Shown here: positions 16,809 through 25,728 of the stretch, piece by piece
Layout: each line of letters begins with the position of its first letter
How positions within the stretch are numbered: position 1 is the first letter of the stretch
NCBI RefSeq assembly: GCF_029892605.1
Contig: NZ_JARXWF010000009.1
Location: 1 to 64,000 of the forward strand
Length of the DNA stretch: 64,000 nucleotides
Direction: 5' to 3'
From: Parabacteroides sp. PM6-13
GTDB lineage: Bacteria > Bacteroidota > Bacteroidia > Bacteroidales > Tannerellaceae
The notes under the pieces: generated by a model
What the model was told of the DNA's origin: nothing
What the model saw: only the letters and a program-made list of their open reading frames with translations
Database searches by the model: none
Made by a program: the position numbers and the translations under genes

Positions 16809-18884
16809 TTAGTAACCATAATTTTGTGGATTGGGATCGGCTGGATCCAGTCTGTCGATATGCTTCTGCGGGATCGGTCGAAAACGATGGAAGGGCTTGA
16901 TATTAGGCTCTGCGTAATAGTTACGCTCTTTCACCATCTTGACAAAGAAGTCGGCTCCATTGCGCACCAGATTTTCAAAGCGGTGTAATTCCCCTTCTGT
17001 TTCTCTTCCGCTCTCATCAGCGAAGAATACCAATCGTTGCTGGTCGTTCATGGCTGAGATAAAAGCACCGTTTACCTTCATATCCTCCACGGTTGATTTG
17101 GTGAAGTCGGCTGGGTTTCCACCATCGAACAGATAGAAATGGGTGTATTTCTCTTCTCCCTCTTTCCAGGCAGCCCGTTCACGAATAATATTCAACGCTG
17201 CTGCCGAGCCATCATAGTCACCCTTCATGGCCAACGCTTCGGCCAATAGGATATAGGTTTCTCCCAAACGGTAACAGAAATAATCTCTGAAGCCTGCCTG
17301 GTAGTCGGCTGATCCCCGACGGCTATCTAAGTATTTTATCAGCGTGGGGAAGGTATTGGTAATGCCATCTCGGTTACCCCGGTTGCCTAAATTGGTACGG
17401 GTAATCGATGGCATCGGGATATACCAGAAGCGAGACATGGCACGTGAGAGAGCCAGTTTTTCCGACGTGGTACCGTTTGCGAAGCGCTTGTCTATGTTCT
17501 CTACAGAGAAGACAACAGCTGTATCTCCTTTCTCATAACGCTGCGTCCCTTCCTCTTTACCGATGTTAGCCGGGTTGAAGCTGCCGGCAGCGTTTTCAAA
17601 GGTAATCCAAGTGGTGTTAGGCACCTGATTGGCATAATAGACCCATACGTGCGATTTGTACAGACGTGAGTCGATGAGTTTACCGGCTTTTCCTCCCGCA
17701 TAATATTGCGGACCATACAGACCATCTTCAGCATACAGATAGGGAGTAGGCGAAGTTCTTCTCCAGGGACGCCCTGTAATCAGGTTTCTGCCGATCCCCA
17801 TACTGGTACCCAGCGAAACATTCTCAGTTCCTTTACCGTTGACCGTGACCATCGGCATACCCTCTACCTGGGATGTAAACATCATATGCAGCCAGTTACC
17901 TCCGCTGTTGGTAGCCGATGGTGCCTGGTTATTGTAGAAATGATCTGTAGAGAATTGGATGCTGAAGAGCACTTCCGGTCCGGCATAATCACCAGGAGTT
18001 GGACCTCCTGTTTTGGGATCGAAGCGCCAAAGGTCAGCAAAGTTCTCGGCAAGTGCATGGTTGCTACCGCTACCTGCCCCTGTTCCAAAATTACAAACGG
18101 CACTGGCATACTGGATTGCTTTGTCCAAGTCGCCATCCGAGCCACCGCGATCTTCATTCATATTGCTGTCGGACTGATTAGACGCATACTTATATCCGCA
18201 ATAACGGAACAGATGTGCTTTTGTCAGGAGATGCCCGGCAGCTCCTTTACTGGCGCGGCCATAGTCATTTGTTACATTTCCGTTGGCATCGGCCCAAGGC
18301 AGCAGTTCCCACGCTTTTGTGGCGTCACTGACGATCTGATCCCATATATCCTTTTGGGGAGCGCGGGCAAAGTCGAACTTCGGCTCATCCACCGGTTCTA
18401 ATATGAGCGGACAAGAGCCATAATGAACAGCCAGTACATAATAGTAGTAAGCGCGTAAGAACAATAATTCTCCTTCGCGTATGTTTTTGAGCGATTCTGC
18501 CATGGTGTTGTTGGCATAAAGGTATTTCAACCCGAGATTGGCTCGGGCGACCCCATTATAACAATCGGTCCAAAAAGAGGAGAATGTTTCGTTGGAAGGA
18601 TTCATGGCCGATGTGTAGAGGCCGAAGTCCGTTGATCCATCTCCGCCGATCGTATACAGGTCGGTTCCGATCTCCTGGAAAGCAATACCTGAAGGGGTAT
18701 TGGATGTGGAGAACATACCGCGTCCGTTCTGGTAACAAGAGACAACTAATGTTTCCAACCCCTCAGTCGTTTCATAATAGGTGTAGTCTGTATTGTATCC
18801 TTTTTCATCCAGAAAATCGGAACAAGAACCCATGAAAAGCGCTATAATGCCGGTGAAGGCGATATGTTTGATATGATTTTTCAT
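16809..18884 (-). CDS. SusD-like glycan-binding lipoprotein (locus A)
   Basis: RagB/SusD family outer-membrane lipoprotein, 691 aa, lipobox FMGSC (cysteine about 20) followed by SDFLDEK. It caps the SusC barrel and binds oligosaccharide for import. Typical features are the N-terminal ARANLGLKYLYANN helix region, LRAYYYYVLAVHYGSCPL and the C-terminal RLGETYILLAEALAMKGDYDGSAAALNIIRERA repeat helix, ending with FHRFRPIPQKHIDRLD. It is longer than classical SusD (about 550 aa). It lies 21 bases after susC. The sugar specificity, probably xylan fragments, is inferred from the neighbours. Confidence 0.93.
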   Translation of the reverse strand: MKNHIKHIAFTGIIALFMGSCSDFLDEKGYNTDYTYYETTEGLETLVVSCYQNGRGMFSTSNTPSGIAFQEIGTDLYTIGGDGSTDFGLYTSAMNPSNETFSSFWTDCYNGVARANLGLKYLYANNTMAESLKNIREGELLFLRAYYYYVLAVHYGSCPLILEPVDEPKFDFARAPQKDIWDQIVSDATKAWELLPWADANGNVTNDYGRASKGAAGHLLTKAHLFRYCGYKYASNQSDSNMNEDRGGSDGDLDKAIQYASAVCNFGTGAGSGSNHALAENFADLWRFDPKTGGPTPGDYAGPEVLFSIQFSTDHFYNNQAPSATNSGGNWLHMMFTSQVEGMPMVTVNGKGTENVSLGTSMGIGRNLITGRPWRRTSPTPYLYAEDGLYGPQYYAGGKAGKLIDSRLYKSHVWVYYANQVPNTTWITFENAAGSFNPANIGKEEGTQRYEKGDTAVVFSVENIDKRFANGTTSEKLALSRAMSRFWYIPMPSITRTNLGNRGNRDGITNTFPTLIKYLDSRRGSADYQAGFRDYFCYRLGETYILLAEALAMKGDYDGSAAALNIIRERAAWKEGEEKYTHFYLFDGGNPADFTKSTVEDMKVNGAFISAMNDQQRLVFFADESGRETEGELHRFENLVRNGADFFVKMVKERNYYAEPNIKPFHRFRPIPQKHIDRLDPADPNPQNYGY

Positions 18885-18905
18885 ATTCTTCCGTTTTTTA
18901 TACTG

Positions 18906-21900
18906 TTAAAATGTTAAATTTAATCCGAGCATATAGTTCTTTGTCGTTGTCGGATCTCCATAAGCATTGTGCTTGTTGGCATAGTTACGGGTCGCTTTTA
19001 CCGAACCCTCCGGGTCGTTGTTAGGATAGTTGGTCAGCGTAAAGGGGTTTTGTAACTGCACATAGAAGCGGGCTCTCGATATACCTAAAAAGTTGTTTAC
19101 ACTTGCCGGAAGCGTATATCCGAAGGTGATATCGGAGATCCGTACAAAGTTTCCGCTGTTATACCAATAGGCTTCCCGGTGGGGCTGATCGGCATCTCCT
19201 TTCGTCGGTTTGCGAATATTTGTCTGGGTATTTTTAGGTGTCCAGTAGCTGCCATAGCGGGTATTCATACGTCCATCATGTCCATATCCCGGATCACTGT
19301 AAACCGTATGCCCAAACATGCCATACATAAAGATATACAGATCAAAATCTTTATAGTTAAGCGTATTCCCCATCCCGGCTGTCCATTTAGGCATCTTTTG
19401 TCCTCTGATCTGACGGTCCTTATCATCTATCTTATAGTCGCCATTCAGATCGACAAAACGCAGGTCGCCCGGTTTGTAACCCAGTCCGTTTTTATTAAAC
19501 TCACTCATCTCATCCATGTCCTCCTTGGAATAACCCCAAACAGATTCGGTGTTGACATAATCGTAGTAGGTGTCTACCGGATAGCCGACAAACCACATAT
19601 TGGCCACATCTTCTTCCAGACCGGAAGCCAGCTTGACGATTTTCTCTTTGTTGGTAGCAAACTGCAGGTTTGTTGTCCATTTAAAATCTTTGGTATGGAA
19701 GTTTACTGTTTCAAGACTTACTTCCAAGCCTCTATTTTGTGTCTCTCCTACGTTCTGTACAATGCTGCTGAAACCGGATACTTCCGGAAGAACGCGAGGC
19801 ATCAACAGGTCATAGGTATTCTGCTGATAGACATCGATAGTTCCCGACAGACGTCCTTTGAACAGACCAAAATCGATCCCGAGATTGTATTGTCCGGTGG
19901 TTTCCCAGGTCAGGGTGTTATTGGAAAGTGAATTGGGCGCATAGCCTACGACCCCCTGTTCTCCCCAGGTATAACGGCTGCTGCCGATTTTCCCGATCGT
20001 CTGATAAGGGCTTACGGCGGAGTTACCTGTTTTCCCGTAACCGGCACGCAGCTTCAGGTTATTGATAACTTCTATGTGCTCCTTAAAGAATGGCTCGTCG
20101 GAAACACGCCACGCCAAAGAAGCAGAGGGGAACGCAACCCACTTATGACCTTCTGCCAGACGGGAAGAACCGTCATAACGCAAAGAGGCTGTAAGCATAT
20201 AGCGGTTATCTTTGAATCCATAGATAGCACGTCCCATCCAGGACATCATGGTCCATTGCGTATACCCGCTGCTTACCGACTGCTGGGTAGCAGTTCCCAT
20301 GCTGTAGTACAACTGTGATTCAATAGGCAAACCCAGCGCTTCTCCGGAGAAGGGTTCTTGTATAAATCGTTGACTCGACTGTACGGCGGTGAGATTCAGG
20401 TCGTGCTCACCCCATTTTTTGGAGTAGCTTAAGATGTTTTCAAATGTCCAACCCCTTTCAAAGGCAAGGCTCTGACTGGCCAACGCATCCCCATGTTTCT
20501 GTTGGGTAGATTCGGAAGCATTGAATGATTGCGCCTGTCCACTATAGTAGTTGGTACCGAAGTTGGCACGATAGGAAAGTCCGTTGTTCAATTTTATCTG
20601 CGCATACAATGTTGCGTCAATCTGGTTTCTCTTTGTCTTACCCTGGTTTCCTGTGAAATCATAAAAAGGATTCCACAACATACCCTCACCGGTTGGATGA
20701 ACCACTAAACCTAAGGCAGGATCACCTACTTGCGTTACGTCACCGCCAACACCATACTCACCACTTCCACCAGGTGAATAATACGGAGTCCCTAACGGGT
20801 TCCAGTTGCCTCCAACACCTGTTCCATTGTAAAACTCCCAGTAAGCAAAGTTGCTGGTAGCCCCCACAGTGATGTATTTCCCTACCTGTTGATCTAAATT
20901 CATACGCAGGGTGTATCTTGTCCGGAAAGAGCGGGGTGTTAAACCCTCATTATCCATGAACGATCCGGAAATAAAAAGCTTAGTAGTCTTAGTTCCAGAA
21001 CGTATGCTAACGCTATGATTTTGAGAGACAGATTGGTCGCGAAAGCCTGCTTCCTGCCAGTTGAAGCCGCGTAAGTTGGCCGGATTGTAGCTGCCGCCGG
21101 CCCATGCCTGACGCACTGATTCCAATACATAACCGGAGAGGTCACGCGAAGCGATATATTCCAATTGCTGATCATACTCCCAACTAGGTGACTCGGAAGG
21201 ATAAACGGCATTCGGGTCAATGCTGTATCCACCGACTCCGTCATAGATATATTTGCGGTCGGCTTCCCGCAGGTATTCCAGGTATTCCTCCGGATTGCGT
21301 ACTCTCCGGTATTTATCTCTTTTTCCTATAGACAGATAACCGCTGTATTCCACGCTTACCTTGCCCTCTTCCCCCTTTTTGGTCGTCACTAAGATAACAC
21401 CGTTTGCCCCACGCGAACCATAGATGGCAGTAGCGGAGGCATCTTTCAAGACCTCCATGGATGCCACGTCGGCAGGGTTTATCGTACTGACCCCACTGGA
21501 AGAGGGTATTCCGTCGATTACAAAGAGCGGGTCATTCGACGCACTGATGGAACGATTCCCACGAATACGAATCATCGGATCACTATTCAGACCTGCTCCT
21601 GCCACCATCACGCCTGCCGCCTTACCGCGCAAAGCCTCCTGTATAGTGGTAGGTGCTGTCGCCATCAGTTTTTCAGAACTTACCTGCGTGATAGCGCCGG
21701 TCAGGTCGCGCTTCTTTTGAACACCATACCCAATGACAACCACCTCTTCCAACGTTTCGCTATCTTCCAAAAGCGTAATGTTATAGTTGTTCTGTCCTAA
21801 CGGTAACTCCTGTGTCTTATAACCAATATAGGATATGACTAAAGTACCGCTTTGCGGCGCTTCAAACGTAAATTCACCGTTTACATCCGTAATGCTGCCA

Positions 21901-22094
21901 ATAGTTAACCCTTTGACCTGAACATTCGCCCCGATGACCGGCTCACCCGCCGCATCTATTATCGTACCGCGAATCGTTCTGTTTTGTGCAAAGGCTTGCA
22001 TGCTGAAAAGACAAAAAAGTAAAAGCAATAATCCGGAAAACAGAGATTTCCGATTGTATCGAAAGAAACCTCCTTGTATATTTCTTTTGTTCAT
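18906..22094 (-). CDS. SusC-like TonB-dependent outer-membrane transporter (locus A)
   Basis: TonB-dependent beta-barrel importer of 1062 aa for oligosaccharides. It has a signal peptide ending QAFAQ (about 37), then a carboxypeptidase-regulatory-like domain (NRTIRGTIIDAAGEPVIGANV...), a TonB-box-like stretch ETLEEVVVIGYG, the plug domain with DPLFVIDGIPSSSG and DASATAIYGSRGANGVILVTTKKG, and the barrel ending in the aromatic TKNYMLGLNLTF. Its start lies 134 bases from the GH115 gene; the gap contains a TGCCTATG motif also found before the locus B susC. It works with the SusD gene immediately downstream. Confidence 0.94.
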   Translation of the reverse strand: MNKRNIQGGFFRYNRKSLFSGLLLLLFCLFSMQAFAQNRTIRGTIIDAAGEPVIGANVQVKGLTIGSITDVNGEFTFEAPQSGTLVISYIGYKTQELPLGQNNYNITLLEDSETLEEVVVIGYGVQKKRDLTGAITQVSSEKLMATAPTTIQEALRGKAAGVMVAGAGLNSDPMIRIRGNRSISASNDPLFVIDGIPSSSGVSTINPADVASMEVLKDASATAIYGSRGANGVILVTTKKGEEGKVSVEYSGYLSIGKRDKYRRVRNPEEYLEYLREADRKYIYDGVGGYSIDPNAVYPSESPSWEYDQQLEYIASRDLSGYVLESVRQAWAGGSYNPANLRGFNWQEAGFRDQSVSQNHSVSIRSGTKTTKLFISGSFMDNEGLTPRSFRTRYTLRMNLDQQVGKYITVGATSNFAYWEFYNGTGVGGNWNPLGTPYYSPGGSGEYGVGGDVTQVGDPALGLVVHPTGEGMLWNPFYDFTGNQGKTKRNQIDATLYAQIKLNNGLSYRANFGTNYYSGQAQSFNASESTQQKHGDALASQSLAFERGWTFENILSYSKKWGEHDLNLTAVQSSQRFIQEPFSGEALGLPIESQLYYSMGTATQQSVSSGYTQWTMMSWMGRAIYGFKDNRYMLTASLRYDGSSRLAEGHKWVAFPSASLAWRVSDEPFFKEHIEVINNLKLRAGYGKTGNSAVSPYQTIGKIGSSRYTWGEQGVVGYAPNSLSNNTLTWETTGQYNLGIDFGLFKGRLSGTIDVYQQNTYDLLMPRVLPEVSGFSSIVQNVGETQNRGLEVSLETVNFHTKDFKWTTNLQFATNKEKIVKLASGLEEDVANMWFVGYPVDTYYDYVNTESVWGYSKEDMDEMSEFNKNGLGYKPGDLRFVDLNGDYKIDDKDRQIRGQKMPKWTAGMGNTLNYKDFDLYIFMYGMFGHTVYSDPGYGHDGRMNTRYGSYWTPKNTQTNIRKPTKGDADQPHREAYWYNSGNFVRISDITFGYTLPASVNNFLGISRARFYVQLQNPFTLTNYPNNDPEGSVKATRNYANKHNAYGDPTTTKNYMLGLNLTF

Positions 22095-22173
22095 TATTAG
22101 ATAATTAATTCATTATTAATGTTAATACTCTCCATGTGACTTTAAATGGGATTTTCATAATTGTTCTTTAAGA

Positions 22174-22196
22174 TTTCTCATAGGCAATTTCTTTAA
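22174..22196 (-). promoter_or_regulatory. Candidate regulator site upstream of susC (locus A)
   Basis: The minus strand reads TTAAAGAAATTGCCTATGAG here, and a near copy occurs at 51126-51152 upstream of the locus B susC. The core TGCCTATG is 85 bases upstream of this susC and 91 bases upstream of the other. Matching spacing suggests a common activator, most simply the HTCS at 25729-29712. No TAnnTTTG box was seen in this gap. Confidence 0.4.
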
Positions 22197-22227
22197 TGTT
22201 AGACTTATTTATTTTCAGAAACATTCC

Positions 22228-25212
22228 TTATTTGCTCTCCGATGCATTGTGCAGAAGCGGTGGAATGCCAAAATAACTGGGGTATTTGTTATCCGGATTT
22301 ACGATAATATTCTCCAGCACTATTTCCGGATCAACCATATATATTTTTAGCGTATGTATGCCTGGAGTTTTCACTTCCACCTCCGCGTCTAACCACCGCA
22401 GATTGTCGAACACTTCGTTCCGGCGATGCTGACCTGTGCCGATAAAGGCAATCTCTTTATTTGGTTTAGGGAGCGGTTGTAATACCTTAGACATGGACAG
22501 GTTTTGAGGGGTATACTCTCCAAACGTGTCTATCAATCCCTTGCGGGCGTCTATCGTTTGAGGTGTCTCATTGTCTAAAGCGACAGCTATTCGTAATCCC
22601 CGTTCGGGATAAACATCCTGCGTAGGAAGTATGCCAAGGCAAACAATCGCATTCCCTGCTTCAGGAAAGAAAACAGTATATTCCAACGTCGGTGCATCTT
22701 CTATGGTCGCACTGGAAGCCGTTACCGGAGAAATACCCATACAAGCCTCCGCCCGCCCTAAGTCGGGCAATTCGATCCATCGGGCATTCTTCCCGGCAAT
22801 GTTGGCATTATATTTATTGGCTGGAATAGAAAACTCGCCTGTCAGGTTACCGAAATAATGTCCGGAGACACGGGGAAGTGGCTGCTTGACCGCCTGAACC
22901 TTAACGGATGTTTTGTTTTTCCCCTGCTTGATCTCAATGAACCCTTCGGATGTGCCATCAAGGAGTAAATCCCAATCCACCCAAACATGCAGGCGCTCTT
23001 CCTTTTCGACATGCCCCTTTTGTTTATTTAATTTGATCCAAGGCTGTTTTGTTTTTGCACTGAATTCAAACGAACCGGTTCCACGATTAAAAATATCGAT
23101 ATAATATCGTTGGTTTTTCAATACATCAAACAGAGGTAATTCTGCCTGCTCGGTTGCACCGGGCCAGGCCAGGGCAGAGCCTTCTACGGCTATCCCCATA
23201 TGAGGTCGGTCTAATGGAGTCACCTCGATCAGTTCCGGTAACACATTCTTTTCAGGCATAAACCAATTAACGTAGCCAATATGGATATCCGACATCATGT
23301 TTTTCCATTTCCCTCCCGACAACTGATCGTTATAATAGGTGCTCAACTGATTATCGACTTCAAAAAGAGCCCGGGCGCGCGCCGCGTAATCATTCGCGCT
23401 TATGCGTCCTTGTGCCGCATACAGATTGTTTTTTGCGGCAGCCAGATACATTTCTCCCACACCGGCGGATGCTTTTGCCGGATAAAGTACCAACTGATAA
23501 TAAGCGTCTTGCATTTCAGGGGCTATTTTAGGAGCAAGCGCTTCCGCCCGGCTTGCTACATCACGCCAGAGCTCTATCACCCGGTCTGCCTCCAGATGAT
23601 TCACCACACTGAAAATACTCGTGGCTTGTGCCTCTGGCTTTCGCCAAAGATTATACTTATTATATTTTGAGACGATATCCGCTATTTCTTCCGCATAGGT
23701 TTCACCAAACAGCCTGGTTGCCCAGTCTACGGTATAAGCCCATGTTCTGTCGGCAGGTATAGCATCCGGGTTCCAGGCGTAACGCATAATGAAATCGATC
23801 GGCAACTCTTTCGGTTTCAGGTCACCCACATTGACCACCCACAATTTGTCAATTCCTGTTTGATAAGCCAGGTGAAACTGCTCACGCAATTTGGGAATGG
23901 TCGTCGTATTTACCCAGCGGTCGTTCCACGGCCCGCCATTCATATCGATATGATAATAGAGTCCCAGCCCCCCTTTCCGTTCTCGCTCTTTCGGAGGAGC
24001 TATGCGGCGTATATAACCCCAGTTATTGTCACACAAAAGCAACATCACATCATCGGGCACGGTAAACCCGGCATCGTAATAGCGCTGCACCTCGGTGAAA
24101 ATAGCCCAAAGCTGAGGCACTTCTTCCGGATCTTTTTCATATACTTTTTCTATAATCTGACGTTGGCCTTCTATTACTTTATATAGTGTCTTCATGTTTT
24201 CTTCATCGCCCCCATCGCTCATCGCCACGTCGCCATCTCCCCGCATCCCGATAGTGATCATGTTATCATAGTTTTTGTTTCTTTCCAATCCTTCAAGGAA
24301 AAACTGATCCAGCTTCTCTTTATTGACAGAATAATCCCAGGGACCTACCTCCTTGCGTCGTTTGGTATATTCTTGATGGGCACGCATCATCGGCTCATGA
24401 TGGGAAGTTCCCATGACAATGCCATATTCATCGGCCAAAACAGGATTCATCGGATCATCCTCATTAAATGCTTTTCCCCACATAGCCGGCCAGAGGTAGT
24501 TGGCTTTTAGGCGCAATAATAACTCGAACATATGCACGTACATTTTAGCATTAACACCACCGAATTGTGCTTTTGACCATCCGCCAAACGAGGGTTCTTC
24601 ATCATTGATAAAGATACCCCTGTATTTCACCTTGGGTGACTCCTGCAGGTATCTACCCGCTTGTACATATAATGTGTTGCTCTTTCTGGGTGGAACATCC
24701 GCCCAAAAATACCAGGGAGAAACACCGATCTTCTCGGAGATATCGTAAATACCATAAATAGTGCCTCGCTTATCACTTCCGGCAACAACTAAATGATCCC
24801 CGACAGTTTGTATCAGAAAAGATTCCCATTGTCCCTCGATTTCGCTGATGTCAATTTGACCCTCTTCAATCAGCCGGTCAATGATCCGGCTTTTTCCAAT
24901 TGTTCCTACTAAGACAGATCCTGCCTTTATTTCCGTGTTTTCAATCACCTCGGCCGCTTTCCCGGATACCTTTCGGATGTCATCCCCTAAATCTTTGGCG
25001 GCCCGGATCACCCCTTTCCATTCTTGCGGATCCACATAGATAGAAGCCACGTGTCCCTCGGCAACAAGTGGGAAAGCTTTTTCGGAAAAGCTGTTTAGTA
25101 TGTATGGAGACGACGTTTGAAACGCTATTTTCTCTGTTTGGGAAAAGAGCGTCAGAGAAGCCATTACCCCCAGTAAAGAGAGTATAAATCTTTTTTTAGT
25201 AGGTGTACTCAT
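22228..25212 (-). CDS. GH115 xylan alpha-1,2-glucuronidase with Ig-like insertion
   Basis: Exported 994-aa GH115 enzyme that removes glucuronic or 4-O-methylglucuronic acid from internal xylose residues of glucuronoxylan. Signal peptide about 1-26 (LTLFSQ). Family signatures include SDKRGTIYGIYDISEKIGVSPWYFWADVPP, FGGVNAKMYVHMFELLLRLKANYLWPAMWG, GIVMGTSHHEPM, TIGMRGDGD, LLLCDNNWGYIRR and WVVNVGDLKPKELPI. About residues 680-790 resemble a BACON-like Ig-fold, absent from the second GH115 of the window, before the usual C-terminal sandwich. It is upstream of susC in locus A with its own promoter-like box. Activity is firmly expected from the family; the exact uronosyl linkage is inferred. Confidence 0.92.
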   Translation of the reverse strand: MSTPTKKRFILSLLGVMASLTLFSQTEKIAFQTSSPYILNSFSEKAFPLVAEGHVASIYVDPQEWKGVIRAAKDLGDDIRKVSGKAAEVIENTEIKAGSVLVGTIGKSRIIDRLIEEGQIDISEIEGQWESFLIQTVGDHLVVAGSDKRGTIYGIYDISEKIGVSPWYFWADVPPRKSNTLYVQAGRYLQESPKVKYRGIFINDEEPSFGGWSKAQFGGVNAKMYVHMFELLLRLKANYLWPAMWGKAFNEDDPMNPVLADEYGIVMGTSHHEPMMRAHQEYTKRRKEVGPWDYSVNKEKLDQFFLEGLERNKNYDNMITIGMRGDGDVAMSDGGDEENMKTLYKVIEGQRQIIEKVYEKDPEEVPQLWAIFTEVQRYYDAGFTVPDDVMLLLCDNNWGYIRRIAPPKERERKGGLGLYYHIDMNGGPWNDRWVNTTTIPKLREQFHLAYQTGIDKLWVVNVGDLKPKELPIDFIMRYAWNPDAIPADRTWAYTVDWATRLFGETYAEEIADIVSKYNKYNLWRKPEAQATSIFSVVNHLEADRVIELWRDVASRAEALAPKIAPEMQDAYYQLVLYPAKASAGVGEMYLAAAKNNLYAAQGRISANDYAARARALFEVDNQLSTYYNDQLSGGKWKNMMSDIHIGYVNWFMPEKNVLPELIEVTPLDRPHMGIAVEGSALAWPGATEQAELPLFDVLKNQRYYIDIFNRGTGSFEFSAKTKQPWIKLNKQKGHVEKEERLHVWVDWDLLLDGTSEGFIEIKQGKNKTSVKVQAVKQPLPRVSGHYFGNLTGEFSIPANKYNANIAGKNARWIELPDLGRAEACMGISPVTASSATIEDAPTLEYTVFFPEAGNAIVCLGILPTQDVYPERGLRIAVALDNETPQTIDARKGLIDTFGEYTPQNLSMSKVLQPLPKPNKEIAFIGTGQHRRNEVFDNLRWLDAEVEVKTPGIHTLKIYMVDPEIVLENIIVNPDNKYPSYFGIPPLLHNASESK

Positions 25213-25257
25213 TGTATAACAGTATTTCTTTTATTTTGTGGCATGTGTGTTCGGACA

Positions 25258-25265
25258 CAAAGGTA
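25258..25265 (-). promoter_or_regulatory. Candidate -7 box for GH115 (22228-25212)
   Basis: The minus strand reads TACCTTTG, a TAnnTTTG match, about 46 bases upstream of the GH115 start. A convincing -33 element is not seen. Confidence 0.4.
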
Positions 25266-25392
25266 GGTAGCTGCTTCTCAAAAAGCGGTTTTATTTATTT
25301 CTCATCCGTTTGTAAAGGTTGTATGCACTTTTGATTATGTTGCATTTGCTTTTGTTTTTGTCGCACTCTCCTTTTTTTCTGTAGGAGAAGTT

Positions 25393-25480
25393 ATTGGCTG
25401 ACAGTGGTCAGCCATTTGGTCGAGCATGGTGAACCAATTGGCCGATAGTGGTCGACCATTTGGCTGACCATGCTCGACCA
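25393..25480. repeat. Four 22-bp imperfect palindromic tandem repeats
   Basis: Exactly four contiguous 22-bp units start at 25393, 25415, 25437 and 25459. Each begins (A/T)TTGG(C/T), continues (C/T)GA, and ends with a form of TGGTC(A/G)ACCA. Each unit is itself an imperfect inverted repeat (TTGG...CCA, TGGTC/GACCA). The strict period of about two helical turns, and the place between GH115 and the HTCS, make a multimeric protein-binding site possible; a noncoding repeat of no regulatory role is the alternative. Confidence 0.85.
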
Positions 25481-25582
25481 ACAAATAGTCCCGCCTTTTG
25501 CAAAAAAAACACCCTACCAAAATATCCTTTTACTATTTTGAGGCTCTCAGGGTCTTGATGAGGTCGAAATCAAAAAAAACTG

Positions 25583-25590
25583 TATCTTTG
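25583..25590 (+). promoter_or_regulatory. Candidate -7 box for the HTCS gene
   Basis: TATCTTTG matches the -7 consensus and would start transcription near 25597, leaving a leader of about 130 bases before ATG 25729. No -33 TTTG is seen at standard spacing. Confidence 0.45.
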
Positions 25591-25728
25591 TAAATAATAA
25601 GCGTATTGTAAGCAGACAAAAACCACGGTCTTATCTTCAAGCCAAACAGACCATTCGCATTACGTAATTCACACATAATCAGCATATACCACCCGATTTA
25701 TTCATTTCCTAAAATATATGATAGCTAT

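Larger units (their letters stand above)
25213..25728. other. Divergent control region between GH115 and the HTCS
   Basis: 516 bases without a supportable gene. From left to right it holds the GH115 -7 box (25258-25265, minus strand), a 4 x 22 bp palindromic tandem array (25393-25480), and the HTCS -7 box (25583-25590, plus strand). The only open frame, 25335-25520 on the minus strand, is an artefact of the array. The 140 bases before the HTCS start carry no further clear signal. Confidence 0.6.

Noticed and set aside
25393-25480. CRISPR array
   Set aside because: The 22-bp units abut without spacers and no cas gene is present.
25335-25520. 61-codon minus-strand open frame between GH115 and HTCS
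   Set aside because: It is read through the 22-bp tandem array and its translation simply mirrors the repeat; no ribosome-binding or promoter signal supports it.
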